Numbered from the stretch's first letter, positions 11,153 through 21,000 are shown. The stretch is DNA of 64,000 nucleotides from Rhizopus arrhizus (GCA_024220505.1 JAKZZE010000008.1:1240001-1304000), one strand, 5' to 3'. Numbers and translations: made by a program. The notes: generated by a model not told the origin, from the sequence alone.

Positions 11153-11929
11153 CTAAACCTTGAAGCCACGAGAAGCACGCTTACCACGAGCACGTTCAAA
11201 TTTACGGCCCTTGGAACGAACATAAGGCTTCTTGTTCTTGTGAGGACCGAAACCAAAGTGTTTGACGGATTCACGAGCGTTCTTGGCACCACGGATAAGA
11301 ATGGTGTTGGAACCAGTAGGGGCACGGAGGGCCAATTGATCCAAAGTCAAACATTCACCACCAGCCTTCAAGATACGGGCCTTGGCGGTCTTGGTGAAAT
11401 GGAGAGCTGCAACAGAGAGCTTGGGAAGATCAAGAAGACGAGAGTCGTCGGTGACAGTACCAACAACAACAGTAGTCTTGTTTTCCTTGGTGTTACGGAC
11501 AATACGGGAAACGGTGACAGGAGGACGATTGACGCGAGACATAAAGAGACGCTTCAAGACGACCTTGTTGAATTCGGCATCAGTACGACGAGCAAGGAAA
11601 CGGTAAAGCTATTGAAAAGAATAAATAAGAAATCTAAAATCAAATTGTTCTTTTTTATTGTACCTTGACTAACAAAGCCAAATAAACGTTGTCAGACTTG
11701 GGAGCTGTGCGATTGCTGTTCTTAACATGGTGTCTCTTTAAGTCAATACCCTAATTTAAATAAATGTTAATTTTCTCATCTTTTTGCATTTCATTCGCCA
11801 TCTTCTTTTTCCATGCCCCTTCCTCCCATCTCTCCTTCACTTTTTTTTATTAGTCAATAATATCTTGTTCGTCCGTCCATTCATCCATCCATCTGTCCAT
11901 TCATTATCGTTATAATAATATATTACCAT
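11153..11929 (-). CDS. RPL18: 60S ribosomal protein eL18 (L18)
   Basis: Exons on the minus strand are 11929-11927 (ATG only), 11750-11664 and 11608-11153, giving 181 residues. The sequence opens [20 protein letters not shown] and ends [12 protein letters not shown], with [16 protein letters not shown] and [20 protein letters not shown] between: eL18 throughout its usual length. The first intron (11926-11751, 176 nt) separates the start codon from codon 2, as in many fungal ribosomal protein genes, and contains TCCA/TCCG tandem units. The 3' end faces the SET gene. Intact. Confidence 0.95.
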
Positions 11930-12100
11930 TGTAATAGATGTTTTGACAGCTGAAGTATTAAAGAAGGAATCCCTTATGTAGCCCTTTCTGCTACTACCCA
12001 AAGCATTCAGTGTGTATCACGCGCACCCTCCAAAAAGCCGAAAAAACTCTGAAAATACAAATCAGGAATATGCGGTCACAGCTTCGTTAGGGGATCTGCT

Positions 12101-12256
12101 ACTGGATTTTTCAGCAAATTTAGTAGAACATCTTGAAAATTATGGCGGTCATTTTTGTTTTTTATTGGCAGAAAAAGTTTACTAAATTTGGCAGTAACCG
12201 TAGCCAAAAATGGCAATACATACGAGATATATTTGGCAGGAATTGTTCATGGAAAT
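12101..12256 (+). repeat. Repeat R1, left half of copy A (split by the DIRS element)
   Basis: Nearly identical, in reverse complement, to 18600-18445. The right half resumes at 16615-16754. Starts ACTGGATTTTTCAG. No gene or clear terminal repeat identifies it; one frame reads LAVTVAKNGNTYEIYLAGIV, so it may be a fragment of a coding repeat. Confidence 0.75.
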
Positions 12257-12282
12257 ACGAATGTTGACGAAGACGAATCGAA

Positions 12283-12388
12283 AAATGTGGTAACAACCTC
12301 AAATGCCACGCTTTATTTTTCCTTTTTTGATAAATATATATATGATACTAAATGATAATTCCCTTTTTCCCCTTTATACCTTCAAAAG
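12283..12388 (+). repeat. DIRS left inverted terminal repeat
   Basis: 106 nt, reverse complement of 16461-16566 with no mismatch that I noticed. Begins AAATGTGGTAAC, contains an AT-repeat (ATATATATAT) and ends CCTTCAAAAG. Outside it lies the left-specific end, 12254-12282. Confidence 0.9.
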
Positions 12389-12524
12389 GCGTCTAAGTAT
12401 TCAATTTTTTTTTTTTTTTTTTTTTTTTCAGGGGTGGGTGATAAATATATGAATAAGAAAATAAGTAGAGGGATAACAAATATAGATAGAATATAAGACT
12501 TGAGAGATATATAGAGAGAGAGAG

Positions 12525-13706
12525 CTAAGACCACCATCTGAGATACCATGGGCGGGTTGTTACCACATTTTTCGATTCGTCTTCGTCAACATTCGTATTG
12601 TTGGTCGAGTTTTCTTCAACAATCCTCGTTGACTCCGACTCCTCTCCAAATGTGGTAATGTTCTCCGTTGGTAAAAAAATTGAATTGGCAATATTGGTAC
12701 TGGTGGCCTTTGCGGCAGTTGGTTTTAGATAATATTTCTCGAAGGTAAATGCCTGTTGACTCCAATTGCCATGGTGTTTAACGTTGGTTAAAGGAATCCC
12801 GTTTTCTACTGCCTTAGTGCTTGATGCTGAACGTAAAGAGTGAGGTTTGTACGCCTTCGTATTAATTCCAGCGTTCTTCATACAAGTCTTGATCCATGTA
12901 GCGACGGTTGAAGAGCTTACTGAACCAACTTTTTTCTCATCAAAGATAAATTTAAGGAACAAGGTGTGATCCAGAGATAACGATGACCGTAAATGTTTTG
13001 TCCTATCGACGAAGCAGTGTAAAACTCGCACCAGACAGAGATCCATATCCATCAGTAAGCCAAATAGTTGTGATTTCACCTGTGTTTCTTTTGCCTCTCG
13101 GAAGTGAAGGAGGACTGACGACATTTGACCTGCTTCATATTCAAAATGTATATCCTGATAGCGAATTTCACCGACATCCGATCTTGGTCTTCCAAAGGTA
13201 GTCATACACATCACCAAAACTGTTTTTAGTTGAAGGTCATACAGAGACATCGTTTCATGTTCAATAGCTGGCCAAGTTCTCTTGATGTAATTTGTTAAAA
13301 TATTTAAATCCCATGTTTGAAATTTTTCTTTTGTTGGTATGATAAATTCAGACTTTCTTTTTGCTTCAAAAAATTCTTTGATGCAATCGACGTCCGCAAT
13401 TGGAGGATGATTTGGGTGAAGTAACTTAAAGACAGAAGCAATGCTGGATCTTAATCCATTTAAATACTGTGAAGAGTAGTTGCGGTTTTCCATCAAATAT
13501 CTGAAGATATTATCTGTGTTGTATTCTTCTGGACTGACCTGTGGACTCTGTTGTTGACACCATTCAGCCCATTTTTTCCATCCATTGTTATAAACTTTGT
13601 GTGTATTTTTTCTATGCTGTTGTAGTACGAAGGTAAGATCATCGTCTTCTAGACCGAGTGTTTCTTGCTTCTTCCGCTTGACAATCGCCATGCGACCATG
13701 GTCCAT
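12525..13706 (-). CDS. DIRS tyrosine recombinase
   Basis: From ATG at 13706 to TAG at 12525 the frame gives 393 residues. An N-terminal SAM-like core-binding region (HRKNTHKVYNNGWKKWAEWC) leads to a C-terminal catalytic domain with the expected set: Arg in FGRPRSDVGEI, His-x-x-Arg in PHSLRSASSTK, the HGNWS block, and the nucleophile region FTFEKYYLKP. The enzyme would integrate the circular cDNA. The N-terminus overlaps the RT frame by 58 nt, and the C-terminal residues DEDESKNVVTT are encoded by the internal complementary region. The same frame stays open upstream to 16421 (1,298 codons), so the true start is uncertain; 13706 is chosen because the domain begins just after it. Confidence 0.85.
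   Translation of the reverse strand: MDHGRMAIVKRKKQETLGLEDDDLTFVLQQHRKNTHKVYNNGWKKWAEWCQQQSPQVSPEEYNTDNIFRYLMENRNYSSQYLNGLRSSIASVFKLLHPNHPPIADVDCIKEFFEAKRKSEFIIPTKEKFQTWDLNILTNYIKRTWPAIEHETMSLYDLQLKTVLVMCMTTFGRPRSDVGEIRYQDIHFEYEAGQMSSVLLHFREAKETQVKSQLFGLLMDMDLCLVRVLHCFVDRTKHLRSSLSLDHTLFLKFIFDEKKVGSVSSSTVATWIKTCMKNAGINTKAYKPHSLRSASSTKAVENGIPLTNVKHHGNWSQQAFTFEKYYLKPTAAKATSTNIANSIFLPTENITTFGEESESTRIVEENSTNNTNVDEDESKNVVTTRPWYLRWWS
12555..12657 (-). repeat. DIRS internal complementary region (circle-junction copy)
   Basis: 12555-12596 is the reverse complement of the left outer end, and 12600-12657 the reverse complement of the right outer end. They meet at ATT 12597-12599, the same triplet found at the insertion edges. 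In the DIRS model this region templates the ends during circularisation. Here it also codes for the recombinase C-terminus. Confidence 0.9.
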
Positions 13707-15664
13707 TTCTTGAGTTTGAATATCCACGGTGGACTCACCTGCTGCATCCGAGTTAGCATCGGAAACCAGAACTGTGTTGTCCAATATGGAGTTATGAGCA
13801 CTGCTTCCTGTATCTTCTGTTGGTGAATGGTGTGAATAACAGCTGGTATGAACTTCCACGGTGGGAATAAGTACATCCCCCTCTTGGTCCAAGTTTGCTG
13901 AAAGGCATCTTGTTGTTGAGCTGCTGGGTCCGGATGAAGACTCCAAAATGTCGGAAGTTGTGTATTCGTTCTGCTGGCAAAAGCATCGATTGTTCGTTGG
14001 CCCCATTGTTGTTGTATTTGGTTGAATATCTTCTTGGTAAGTTTGGCTTCGTACAAGGGTTGTGATGCTTGTTGTTTCTGTTGATGAAGGCGACTGAGTC
14101 TGTCTGCTTGAATGTTTTGGACACCTGGAATGTGTTGATAGTTTACGTTGAGTTGGTAATAGTTGCACAGTTCTTGTATGTTCACCGCAATTTCTTGAAG
14201 AATTGGAGATGAAGTGCCTCCCGATTTCGTCACATATTTTAACGCTGTGATGTTGTCGGTGTAAATTTTTATAGCCTTCTTTTGAAATTTTGGCATGTGA
14301 AGCTGGAGAGCAAATAAAATTGTTTTTAGTTCTCGGACGTTGATAGATTGCAACTGTTCCTCTTGTGTCCATAAACCTGCTGTGTTGATTTGGTCCGACG
14401 TTACTCCCCATCCTGAATTGGATGCGTCGACGTGAATTACCAGATCTGGGTTGATTGATTTCTTCCGAATAGGTAAACCGTTTTTCTGTTGACTCCATGT
14501 TTTCCACCATTGTAATTCTTGTTGACTCTGGGTCGATATCGTGCAAATCGCTTCCCATTGTTGGTGATTTTGGTGTAAACTCCTCGATAGGTCGCGTTGT
14601 AAATATCGTATGTGCAAAAGGGCTTCTCCTATTGCTGGTATGACCGAAGTCATCTTTCCTATCAAGCTGGCTATCCACCTGCATGATCGTTCCTTCGATA
14701 AATTCAGTGCTTGGTTCACTTTCAGTTGGAGTTTGGATAACTTCTTGTTTGGAACTGATATTATCATTTTCTTCGAATTGAATGTAAACCCCAGAAAGTC
14801 TTGCTGTTGTGAAGGTGTTAATATACTCTTGTCTTTGTTTATCACAAAACCCAGGTTTTCTAAATGTGATATTACGGCCATTGTGTGCTTCTGAGCTTCC
14901 ATCTGTGTCTTCCCCAAAATGCATATGTCGTCTAGGTAGAACACTAGTCGGATCCCTTGCATTCTCATAGGTTCCATAGCGTACCGCATTAGTTTGCTGA
15001 ATATTCGAGGACTGACACTCATCCCGAAAGCCAATGTCTTGTATTGATACACCTTGCCTTTGTGTAAAAACGTTAGAAATCTCCTCGATTCTTGGTGAAT
15101 AGGAGTGACAACATAGGCATCCTTGAGATCCAACTTGCAGATGTAATCCTTCTTTTCTATCAAGTCGCGAAGTGCCGGAACACCCTCCATCTTGAAATGT
15201 TGACATTGAATGAAGCGATTTATCATTTGGCAATCTAATATAGGTCGACGTTTGTTGGTCTCTTGTATGGTGAAAAAATTCGATAGGAAACCAGTATGTT
15301 GGGATGGTGATAATTCTATTATTTGTGCGTTCAAAAACTTTTGGACAGCTTCGTCTACCGCGTATTGATCTTCGATCGTCAGACGTAAAGGTCTCAACTT
15401 CCATGGAGTTGGTTGTTGATGAAATTGTATCCTGAATCCTTCCTTCACTACTGAGAGTGGCCAATGGTGTGACGTAATTTTTGTCCAGTTGTGGTAAAAC
15501 TGTTGAAGTCTCCCACCTGGTGCTATACCATCTGTGGGGATAGTATAGTGTGAGCTGTCGTTCTTGTCTTGTATTATTGTTGGGATGCATTGTTGCTGTA
15601 CTGGTTGTTGTTGTTGTTGTGGTTCTGATTTTGTTGGTTTTGATAATTGTTGTTGTGTCCCCAT
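13649..15664 (-). CDS. DIRS reverse transcriptase / RNase H polyprotein
   Basis: 671 codons from ATG 15664. A Gln-rich N-terminus is followed by an RT with KLDLKDAYVVTPIH, FGMSVSPRIF and the catalytic VFYLDDICIL (YLDD variant of YxDD), a connection region, RNase H beginning VIHVDASNSGWGV with IYTDNITALKYV and DRLSRL, and a C-terminal extension (WGQRTIDAFASRTNTQLP) typical of DIRS and Ngaro RT proteins. The frame is intact and overlaps gag by 91 nt and the recombinase by 58 nt, implying frameshifting, reinitiation or separate mRNAs. No integrase or protease domain is present, as expected for DIRS. Confidence 0.92.
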   Translation of the reverse strand: MGTQQQLSKPTKSEPQQQQQPVQQQCIPTIIQDKNDSSHYTIPTDGIAPGGRLQQFYHNWTKITSHHWPLSVVKEGFRIQFHQQPTPWKLRPLRLTIEDQYAVDEAVQKFLNAQIIELSPSQHTGFLSNFFTIQETNKRRPILDCQMINRFIQCQHFKMEGVPALRDLIEKKDYICKLDLKDAYVVTPIHQESRRFLTFLHKGKVYQYKTLAFGMSVSPRIFSKLMRYAMEPMRMQGIRLVFYLDDICILGKTQMEAQKHTMAVISHLENLGFVINKDKSILTPSQQQDFLGFTFNSKKMIISVPNKKLSKLQLKVNQALNLSKERSCRWIASLIGKMTSVIPAIGEALLHIRYLQRDLSRSLHQNHQQWEAICTISTQSQQELQWWKTWSQQKNGLPIRKKSINPDLVIHVDASNSGWGVTSDQINTAGLWTQEEQLQSINVRELKTILFALQLHMPKFQKKAIKIYTDNITALKYVTKSGGTSSPILQEIAVNIQELCNYYQLNVNYQHIPGVQNIQADRLSRLHQQKQQASQPLYEAKLTKKIFNQIQQQWGQRTIDAFASRTNTQLPTFWSLHPDPAAQQQDAFQQTWTKRGMYLFPPWKFIPAVIHTIHQQKIQEAVLITPYWTTQFWFPMLTRMQQVSPPWIFKLKKWTMVAWRLSSGRSKKHSV

Positions 15665-16434
15665 TTGTTTGGGGTTCCTGATCCAAAAAAAGAACCTCTT
15701 GATCCTCTTCCTCGGTTCCCACGACCTCGTCCACGTTGGAAATCGCCATGTCCTCGTCCTCGGTATGAATTAACACTTTGTTGAAGTAAACGTTGTTCGA
15801 ATCTTGCTTGGTGAAAATTTCTGAGGAATTCTTCACTGTATGCGTTTTTGGCTTTGCTCTCTTCTTCAGTGGTTTCCAAATGTTTAATGCTGATGGGGAA
15901 GTTGAGCGCTTTATCTGCATAAGCTTTAGCTTCTCGTTCTTGGGCTTTGGCTGTTGCAAGGCCAAAGGTTGCCAATCGTTTGCTGCTTTCGATGATTCCT
16001 TCCAAGATTCTTCTGGCTTGTTGTTGGTCAGGATTTTGTTGTAATAAGCATTGTAATTCTTCAAAGATTTCCATTGCGACTCTTGCTTGGAATCGTGTGT
16101 TTTCCGTGATTTTTTGTATTGAGTTGATAACATTAATGGTGTCTGTACTGTGTTTTTTGATGTATGGTAACACACTCTTGTTGATCTTTTCAGGTACCAA
16201 CCATTCATTAGATTGGTATTTCCTTGTGTCTTTTTTAAATCTTCTAAAGTTCTCTTGTAACTGGAGAGATGAGATACCTTCGAGTTCCTCAAGGATTTCC
16301 ATAGGGATGTGGTTCTCGGAAAGTCTTGCAGTTTCTCTTTCATCTTCCATTTGTTCGACGATGGATCGTATGATATTTTCCATCTCGGTATGTGTATAGA
16401 CTCTTTCGTTGTTAGTACCATCGTTATTGGACAT
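15574..16434 (-). CDS. DIRS Gag-like protein
   Basis: 286 codons. The N-terminal two thirds is helical and charged. The C-terminal third holds an RGRGHGDFQRGRGRGNRGRG stretch and an Asn/Gln-rich tail, suggestive of RNA binding. There is no zinc knuckle. It is the most upstream frame of the element, starting 27 nt inside the right ITR, and overlaps the RT start. Assigned as Gag from position and composition rather than from a motif. Confidence 0.7.
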   Translation of the reverse strand: MSNNDGTNNERVYTHTEMENIIRSIVEQMEDERETARLSENHIPMEILEELEGISSLQLQENFRRFKKDTRKYQSNEWLVPEKINKSVLPYIKKHSTDTINVINSIQKITENTRFQARVAMEIFEELQCLLQQNPDQQQARRILEGIIESSKRLATFGLATAKAQEREAKAYADKALNFPISIKHLETTEEESKAKNAYSEEFLRNFHQARFEQRLLQQSVNSYRGRGHGDFQRGRGRGNRGRGSRGSFFGSGTPNKWGHNNNYQNQQNQNHNNNNNQYSNNASQQ

Positions 16435-16460
16435 GAATTTCTTAGGCTACGAATGCGCGG

Positions 16461-16566
16461 CTTTTGAAGGTATAAAGGGGAAAAAGGGAATTATCATTTA
16501 GTATCATATATATATTTATCAAAAAAGGAAAAATAAAGCGTGGCATTTGAGGTTGTTACCACATTT
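16461..16566 (-). repeat. DIRS right inverted terminal repeat
   Basis: Inverted partner of 12283-12388. The right-specific outer end, 16567-16617, follows. As the 5' end of the minus-strand transcript it probably holds the element's promoter, which I did not resolve. Confidence 0.9.
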
Positions 16567-16614
16567 GGAGAGGAGTCGGAGTCAACGAGGATTGTTGAAG
16601 AAAACTCGACCAAC

Positions 16615-16754
16615 AATCTATCTGTCAGTCTCATGCCAATGGTAGTGTCGTATTTGAGGGTAGCTCATACATAATAAAGCACCAATCAATAAGAAAACAT
16701 TATCTTGTAAAGATTATCATACCAACATAGTCTAATTGAAGATACATAAATCTA
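16615..16754 (+). repeat. Repeat R1, right half of copy A
   Basis: Continues R1 after the DIRS insertion and matches the reverse complement of 18447-18308 apparently without change, ending AAATCTA. Beyond 16754 the two copies diverge. Confidence 0.75.
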
Positions 16755-17034
16755 AAAGTATAAATCTCAAATATCATAATCATATAGAATGATATGAAGT
16801 TCAATTACAATTATAAAAATTGAAATGTCTATAAATATTGTTGTACTTGGTTATAAAACATTTAATTAAAGCTGGGAGTTACATTATGGTATAATATACA
16901 CTCACACTTATAATTACTACCAACGTAATGAAGAGGAAGCAATACGGATTAATAATGTTATGTATAGGAGACTAGCTACCTCATATATATTCCTAGAACA
17001 GTATATCTCAAAAGGCGGCTTTAAATGACTACAT

Positions 17035-17072
<38 letters not shown>

Positions 17073-17169
17073 ATTTCTTTTGTCATTATCTTTTTTATCA
17101 TACAAATACAAAAGCTTGGAACGTGATTGAGGCTTTATGTGTTTATGATGAGAAATATCCTGACTGCAT
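16755..17169. other. Spacer with a 30-nt oligo(T) tract
   Basis: No gene. A T run at about 17037-17066 could be the poly(A) tail of a minus-strand retroelement or simple sequence; no LINE or processed gene is recognisable next to it. Confidence 0.35.
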
Positions 17170-18306
17170 TTTTTTCAGTGTCCTCGAGATATTAAAAGCA
17201 GATTTAATTTAGTTTAAAGAAGCTCAGAGTTCACTAAAAAAGCATATCAATCCTATGTTAGAGAATATATTGGGCCAAAATCAAGAAGTTTTCTGGCAAT
17301 TTTATGAATGGAAATGGATCAGTAACCGCAATATGCGAGCCAAACGTAAGGAACCTCAAATTGTGCTTTTAGCATCATTATTTACTTTTGATTTATTTTT
17401 TTAGAGCAGAAAGCGTTTGCATGAAATCACAAACTCTATACCCTCCGTCAATCAACAGATTTGTTAGTCCCCATCCAATCGTTATTGTAGTATTCTAGGG
17501 CTTATCCTCTCTTTTTCTTCTTTTCTTTTTACATATAGAGTGATATTGTTTTAACTGAAGGACAGAAGAAGTATCGAATCATGTCACCAGATCACAAGTC
17601 TGACCACTTTATTTTCAGAAATTAAAGTCGTATATTGTAAAGTTTTATAATACAATTTATATGTAATTGCGACAAGTCATGGAAATAGTGTATGTCGTCC
17701 AAAACTACGTAAAGCTCAACTGGACATACTGAAAGACTTAGTAAATTTTGGAACATCATTTATATCAGATAATCCTACTACAATGAACCAATACAAAAAT
17801 TATGAGCGGGATCAATATGAAAATAAATCACTTCGCGGACATGGGTTGCTTGAACACATCGCAAGCCTTCTGGAAAATGATAATACGGAATCTTTTGTAC
17901 AACAATTATAGACAGCTGAGATTGAAGGACTGAGTGATAAAGCAGTTGCTTTATTGGATATTATCCGATACATTTTAACCTCATTCCACCTTGTGTTTAG
18001 CGATGTGCCTCTTTTAACGCAAAATCATGAACAAACGCCATTTATTGACAACATTGTACCATCATTGTTATAGTTGTCAAAGATTATAGGCTTTATTGAT
18101 TTTAAGTGGTAAAATAAAAAAAAAAAGGAAACTAAAACCTACTACTTAAATAAATATCCTTCTAAGTGTGAAACTGAATTCACCTCGAACAAGTATTTGG
18201 AACTAAGCGAATATGACTATAGATGTAGTAATACTAAGTACGCAGATGCCCTTGGTTGTTTGAGAACGTCTAGTAATATGGAAATTATTATTGTTGAAGC
18301 ATCAAG
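17170..18306 (+). pseudogene. Decayed copy of dispersed family P (unidentified; weak PD-(D/E)XK-like C-terminus)
   Basis: Coding-like stretches in shifting frames: near 17210-17340 (FKEAQSSLKKHINPMLEN) and 17690-18100 (LDILKDLVNFGTSFISDN, FIDNIVPSLL), then about 18170-18306, ending KYADALGCLRTSSNMEIII-VEASR. Several stops and frame changes rule out a working gene. The last block has an Asp, then a strand with E-(4)-E-A-S, reminiscent of a PD-(D/E)XK nuclease fold, but this is an inference from spacing only. The copy at 60247-61475 has a comparable layout (a helical region, a P-LL-L block, then a D-x-n-GECAK block). Confidence 0.4.
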
Positions 18307-18307
18307 G

Positions 18308-18600
18308 TAGATTTATGTATCTTCAATTAGACTATGTTGGTATGATAATCTTTACAAGATAATGTTTTCTTATTGATTGGTGCTTTATTATGTATGAGCT
18401 ACCCTCAAATACGACACTACCATTGGCATGAGACTGACAGATAGATTTCCATGAACAATTCCTGCCAAATATATCTCGTATGTATTGCCATTTTTGGCTA
18501 CGGTTACTGCCAAATTTAGTAAACTTTTTCTGCCAATAAAAAACAAAAATGACCGCCATAATTTTCAAGATGTTCTACTAAATTTGCTGAAAAATCCAGT
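18308..18600 (-). repeat. Repeat R1, intact copy B (empty DIRS site)
   Basis: 293 nt, inverted relative to copy A and near-identical to its two halves joined. The pre-insertion triplet is ATT at 18445-18447. Flanked on the left by family P and on the right, with no gap, by a LINE family 1 fragment. Confidence 0.85.
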
Positions 18601-19125
18601 GCAACTACCTACGCCCCTTGAAGACTTGACAGTGCGGACCTTCCGTTCTGTTAAGAAAGCATACATGCAACAGCGCCTCCAACAACGAATGACGGTTATG
18701 GATCAAAGCTCCTCTCGCAGTACCGTCCAAAATTATCTATTGACCCAATCCTCTGGATACCCATGACCCATCAAGAGCGTAGTCGCTGTATTCGTTGGTG
18801 CCTTGGCTGGTTGCCTGGAGGGAAACCACGTCAATGTCTCATACATCCTACTTGTATGCTCACCCGTTCACACGTCATTACATGCCGTTAGATACATCAA
18901 CGACTATGCCTCCCAATCTCCATCTCGGATCCTCTGTCTTTTCTTCTCAATAAGCTTCCCACAAGTCCTCGCGTCTCCCAAAGGTATGCTGACTCTTGGC
19001 GGTTTTATTGGCCGACTATCTGTTCCATTCTCTTTGAAATAGACCAACTTCAACACGACTGCTTCCCCCAGGAAACCAACCCATCGGGTGAACGTTTTCT
19101 TCGTTGGCTCGATGGTAACAAATAA
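18601..19125 (+). pseudogene. LINE family 1 reverse-transcriptase C-terminal fragment
   Basis: Two frames, separated by stops, read QLPTPLEDLTVRTF... and IRWCLGWLPGGKPRQCLIHP, then WPTICSILFEIDQLQH, each matching the fragment at 490-1442 (GWLPGGRPKPCIYHP; WPTICQILHELDYLHH). Ends LRWLDGNK-stop near 19122. Truncated on the 5' side exactly where R1 begins, so R1 or a deletion interrupted the LINE. Confidence 0.7.
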
Positions 19126-20618
19126 TCCTTAGTCTCATTTGCCTTTATTCTTATCACACCTTTTTTACCCTTGTGCCCAAAGGGTTTTTTTTTAGATTCT
19201 TTTACAAACCTTCTGACCTCGTCCGGGCGGTCTTTCATTGCGCCCATTAGGACGTTTAATTGAATAAAATCCGTTATTTTAATCGAAAAATCCAGTATTT
19301 ACCTTTTTGGTAACATTCTAAAATTAGAAAAATTCAATAAAGCAAGTGTTCATACAAGAAAAATAACATTTAAGAAATGTTATTGTGCTCAAAGCCCATC
19401 AATAATCATGGAAGTGCAAAGTAAAACTTAATTTATGCAACCAGGCTGCTGCTTTTATTTATGTTGGCTTAAAATATAGCTTAATAATATTTATTGCTGA
19501 CATAGACCACCGAGAATTTATTTATTAAGGTAGCCTGTCTGTTAAGTTTATAAAATTACTGTTTGACAGCATATGATTAAAGATGGAAACGGTGATAAGA
19601 TGAAAACCACTTTCCGCGAGCTGAATGCTGTTCGTTCTAAAAAGTCATATTTTATTTGTATTTCAGAAACTGGTCAATATTCAGGTAGCTGGAAAAAAAG
19701 GGGTACAGTTTTTTGTAGTTTGCTAATTTAATACCTTCTTTATTAGTGTCAAGATATATACCAGATGCTTTTTCCATACAACCTCAAATAGACAAGCTAA
19801 ATTAGCACAGAGACTTATATGCATTCTTATTAAAAATGCGGCGGTTATTAAAAGCTGTAACCGAGTAAAAAAATCATATATAGCTTATCTTTCGTCTTGG
19901 TCTTATTGGCTTATTTAAGTCTAAAGCTTTACTTTGATTTCCTCCTGTTTTTAATCCTGCATTATCATCAATAGCTAACTTATTTTAGGCAATGGCTTCA
20001 TTTTATGAATATCATTATGAATGGTTTGCGACACACAAAGCTAAACATGACATATATACATTCAAGCAATAGACAAATTTTCATTAAAATTAATAATTAA
20101 CTCTAGAGATGAACTTGATCAAATAAAGATATGACCATGTATAAATTGTATTTGATCAACTCGTACCAGAAGCTCTTACTCATACATCAAGGACTTTTAA
20201 CATAATCATAGATAAAAGAGTTGTAGCTAGCTGTTTAGGCATTAAATGTATATAGTATCACTCATAGTTCTTACTCCTCTTATTCCTGTCAGCCACTATC
20301 CCATAGCTTGTTTTATACATTGTCATTGACTATTTTAGTTGTCTTTGTAATGATGTAGTTGATAACATTCATTGACGTGACACTTTCAATTTAATCCTAA
20401 AATTGATATAAAATAAACACTAGTACCAATTGAGACAACAAAAACAATAAAATCAACCACAAAACTAACCAGAAGCTGTCCATGAGAATTTACAAAAAAA
20501 TGGATTTCACTTCATTTTGTTTTATTTGATTTGTGTTGTAAAAATTGTGTTTTATTGCTGATCTTTGTATTGCTTAGCCCACTATATTAGATGTTAGTTT
20601 TCTTCTTGTACTGAATTA
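19126..20618. other. Long spacer; LINE 3' sequence and a weak coding-like remnant
   Basis: 19126-19260 is probably the 3' end of the preceding LINE fragment. Around 19560-19910 short frames (KDGNGDKMKTTFRELNAV; KLAQRLICILIKNA) look like eroded coding sequence, but no family is recognised and stops are frequent. The remainder to 20618 is AT-rich with nothing seen. Confidence 0.35.
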
Positions 20619-21000
20619 TTATCTCTTTACCATCATGGAGGGGATCCAGCGTTTGGGTTGTTGATAACGAACCTAAAAAATATTTTTTTTTAATTTGGAA
20701 TACCTTTAAATTATTTTTAAATTTACCTCTTTCTTGGCAGAAACATTCCAAACGAAACCAAGGGTAACAGCCATACCAATGGCAGCAACAGCTGTGTTAG
20801 ATTTCCAGTTGCTTGGTCTAGACCACCAGCCACCAGCAGGGGACCTATATAAATAGGTGTCAAAAAACTAAAATGTCGTCTAATTTTTTCATATTACCAA
20901 ACTTCTTTAGGATAGGGAAAACGACGGACAGCACCCTAAAGAAATTTTCTGAAATTCAATAAAAGACGTCAATATACATGGTTTGATTGTTTTGTACCAT
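20619..21000 (-). CDS. Small conserved fungal membrane protein, probably mitochondrial
   Basis: Four exons on the minus strand: 21000-20998 (ATG alone), 20935-20898, 20844-20727 and 20672-20619, encoding 70 residues. All junctions keep frame and have GT-AG borders. The protein opens MGAVRRFPYPKEVWSPAGGW, has one hydrophobic segment (about residues 29-49, TAVAAIGMAVTLGFVW) and ends in a basic segment with RWIPS. The FPYPKxVWSPAGGW block recalls small single-pass proteins found across fungal genomes, usually annotated as hypothetical or mitochondrial; I do not know a confirmed function. The first intron splits off the start codon, as in the eL18 gene. Too short and split for ordinary ORF detection. 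Confidence 0.75.

Larger units (their letters stand above)
12254..16617 (-). mobile_element. Complete DIRS-type tyrosine-recombinase retrotransposon
   Basis: All DIRS hallmarks are present in 4.36 kb: non-extending inverted terminal repeats at 12283-12388 and 16461-16566, unique outer ends, an internal complementary region (12555-12657) that copies both outer ends joined at one ATT, and minus-strand gag, RT/RNase H and tyrosine recombinase frames, all open. The element interrupts repeat R1 between 12256 and 16615 with AAT at both edges. The uninterrupted R1 copy at 18308-18600 has a single ATT at 18445-18447, so there is no target-site duplication beyond the shared triplet. This fits integration of a circular intermediate by recombinase. 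The open frames and clean site imply a recent insertion. Confidence 0.93.

Noticed and set aside
11240..11668. 142-codon plus-strand frame opposite eL18
   Set aside because: Antisense shadow of the conserved ribosomal protein exon.
12983..13201. Plus-strand frames within the DIRS element, also at 14610, 15793 and 15947
   Set aside because: Antisense shadows of the recombinase, RT and Gag frames.
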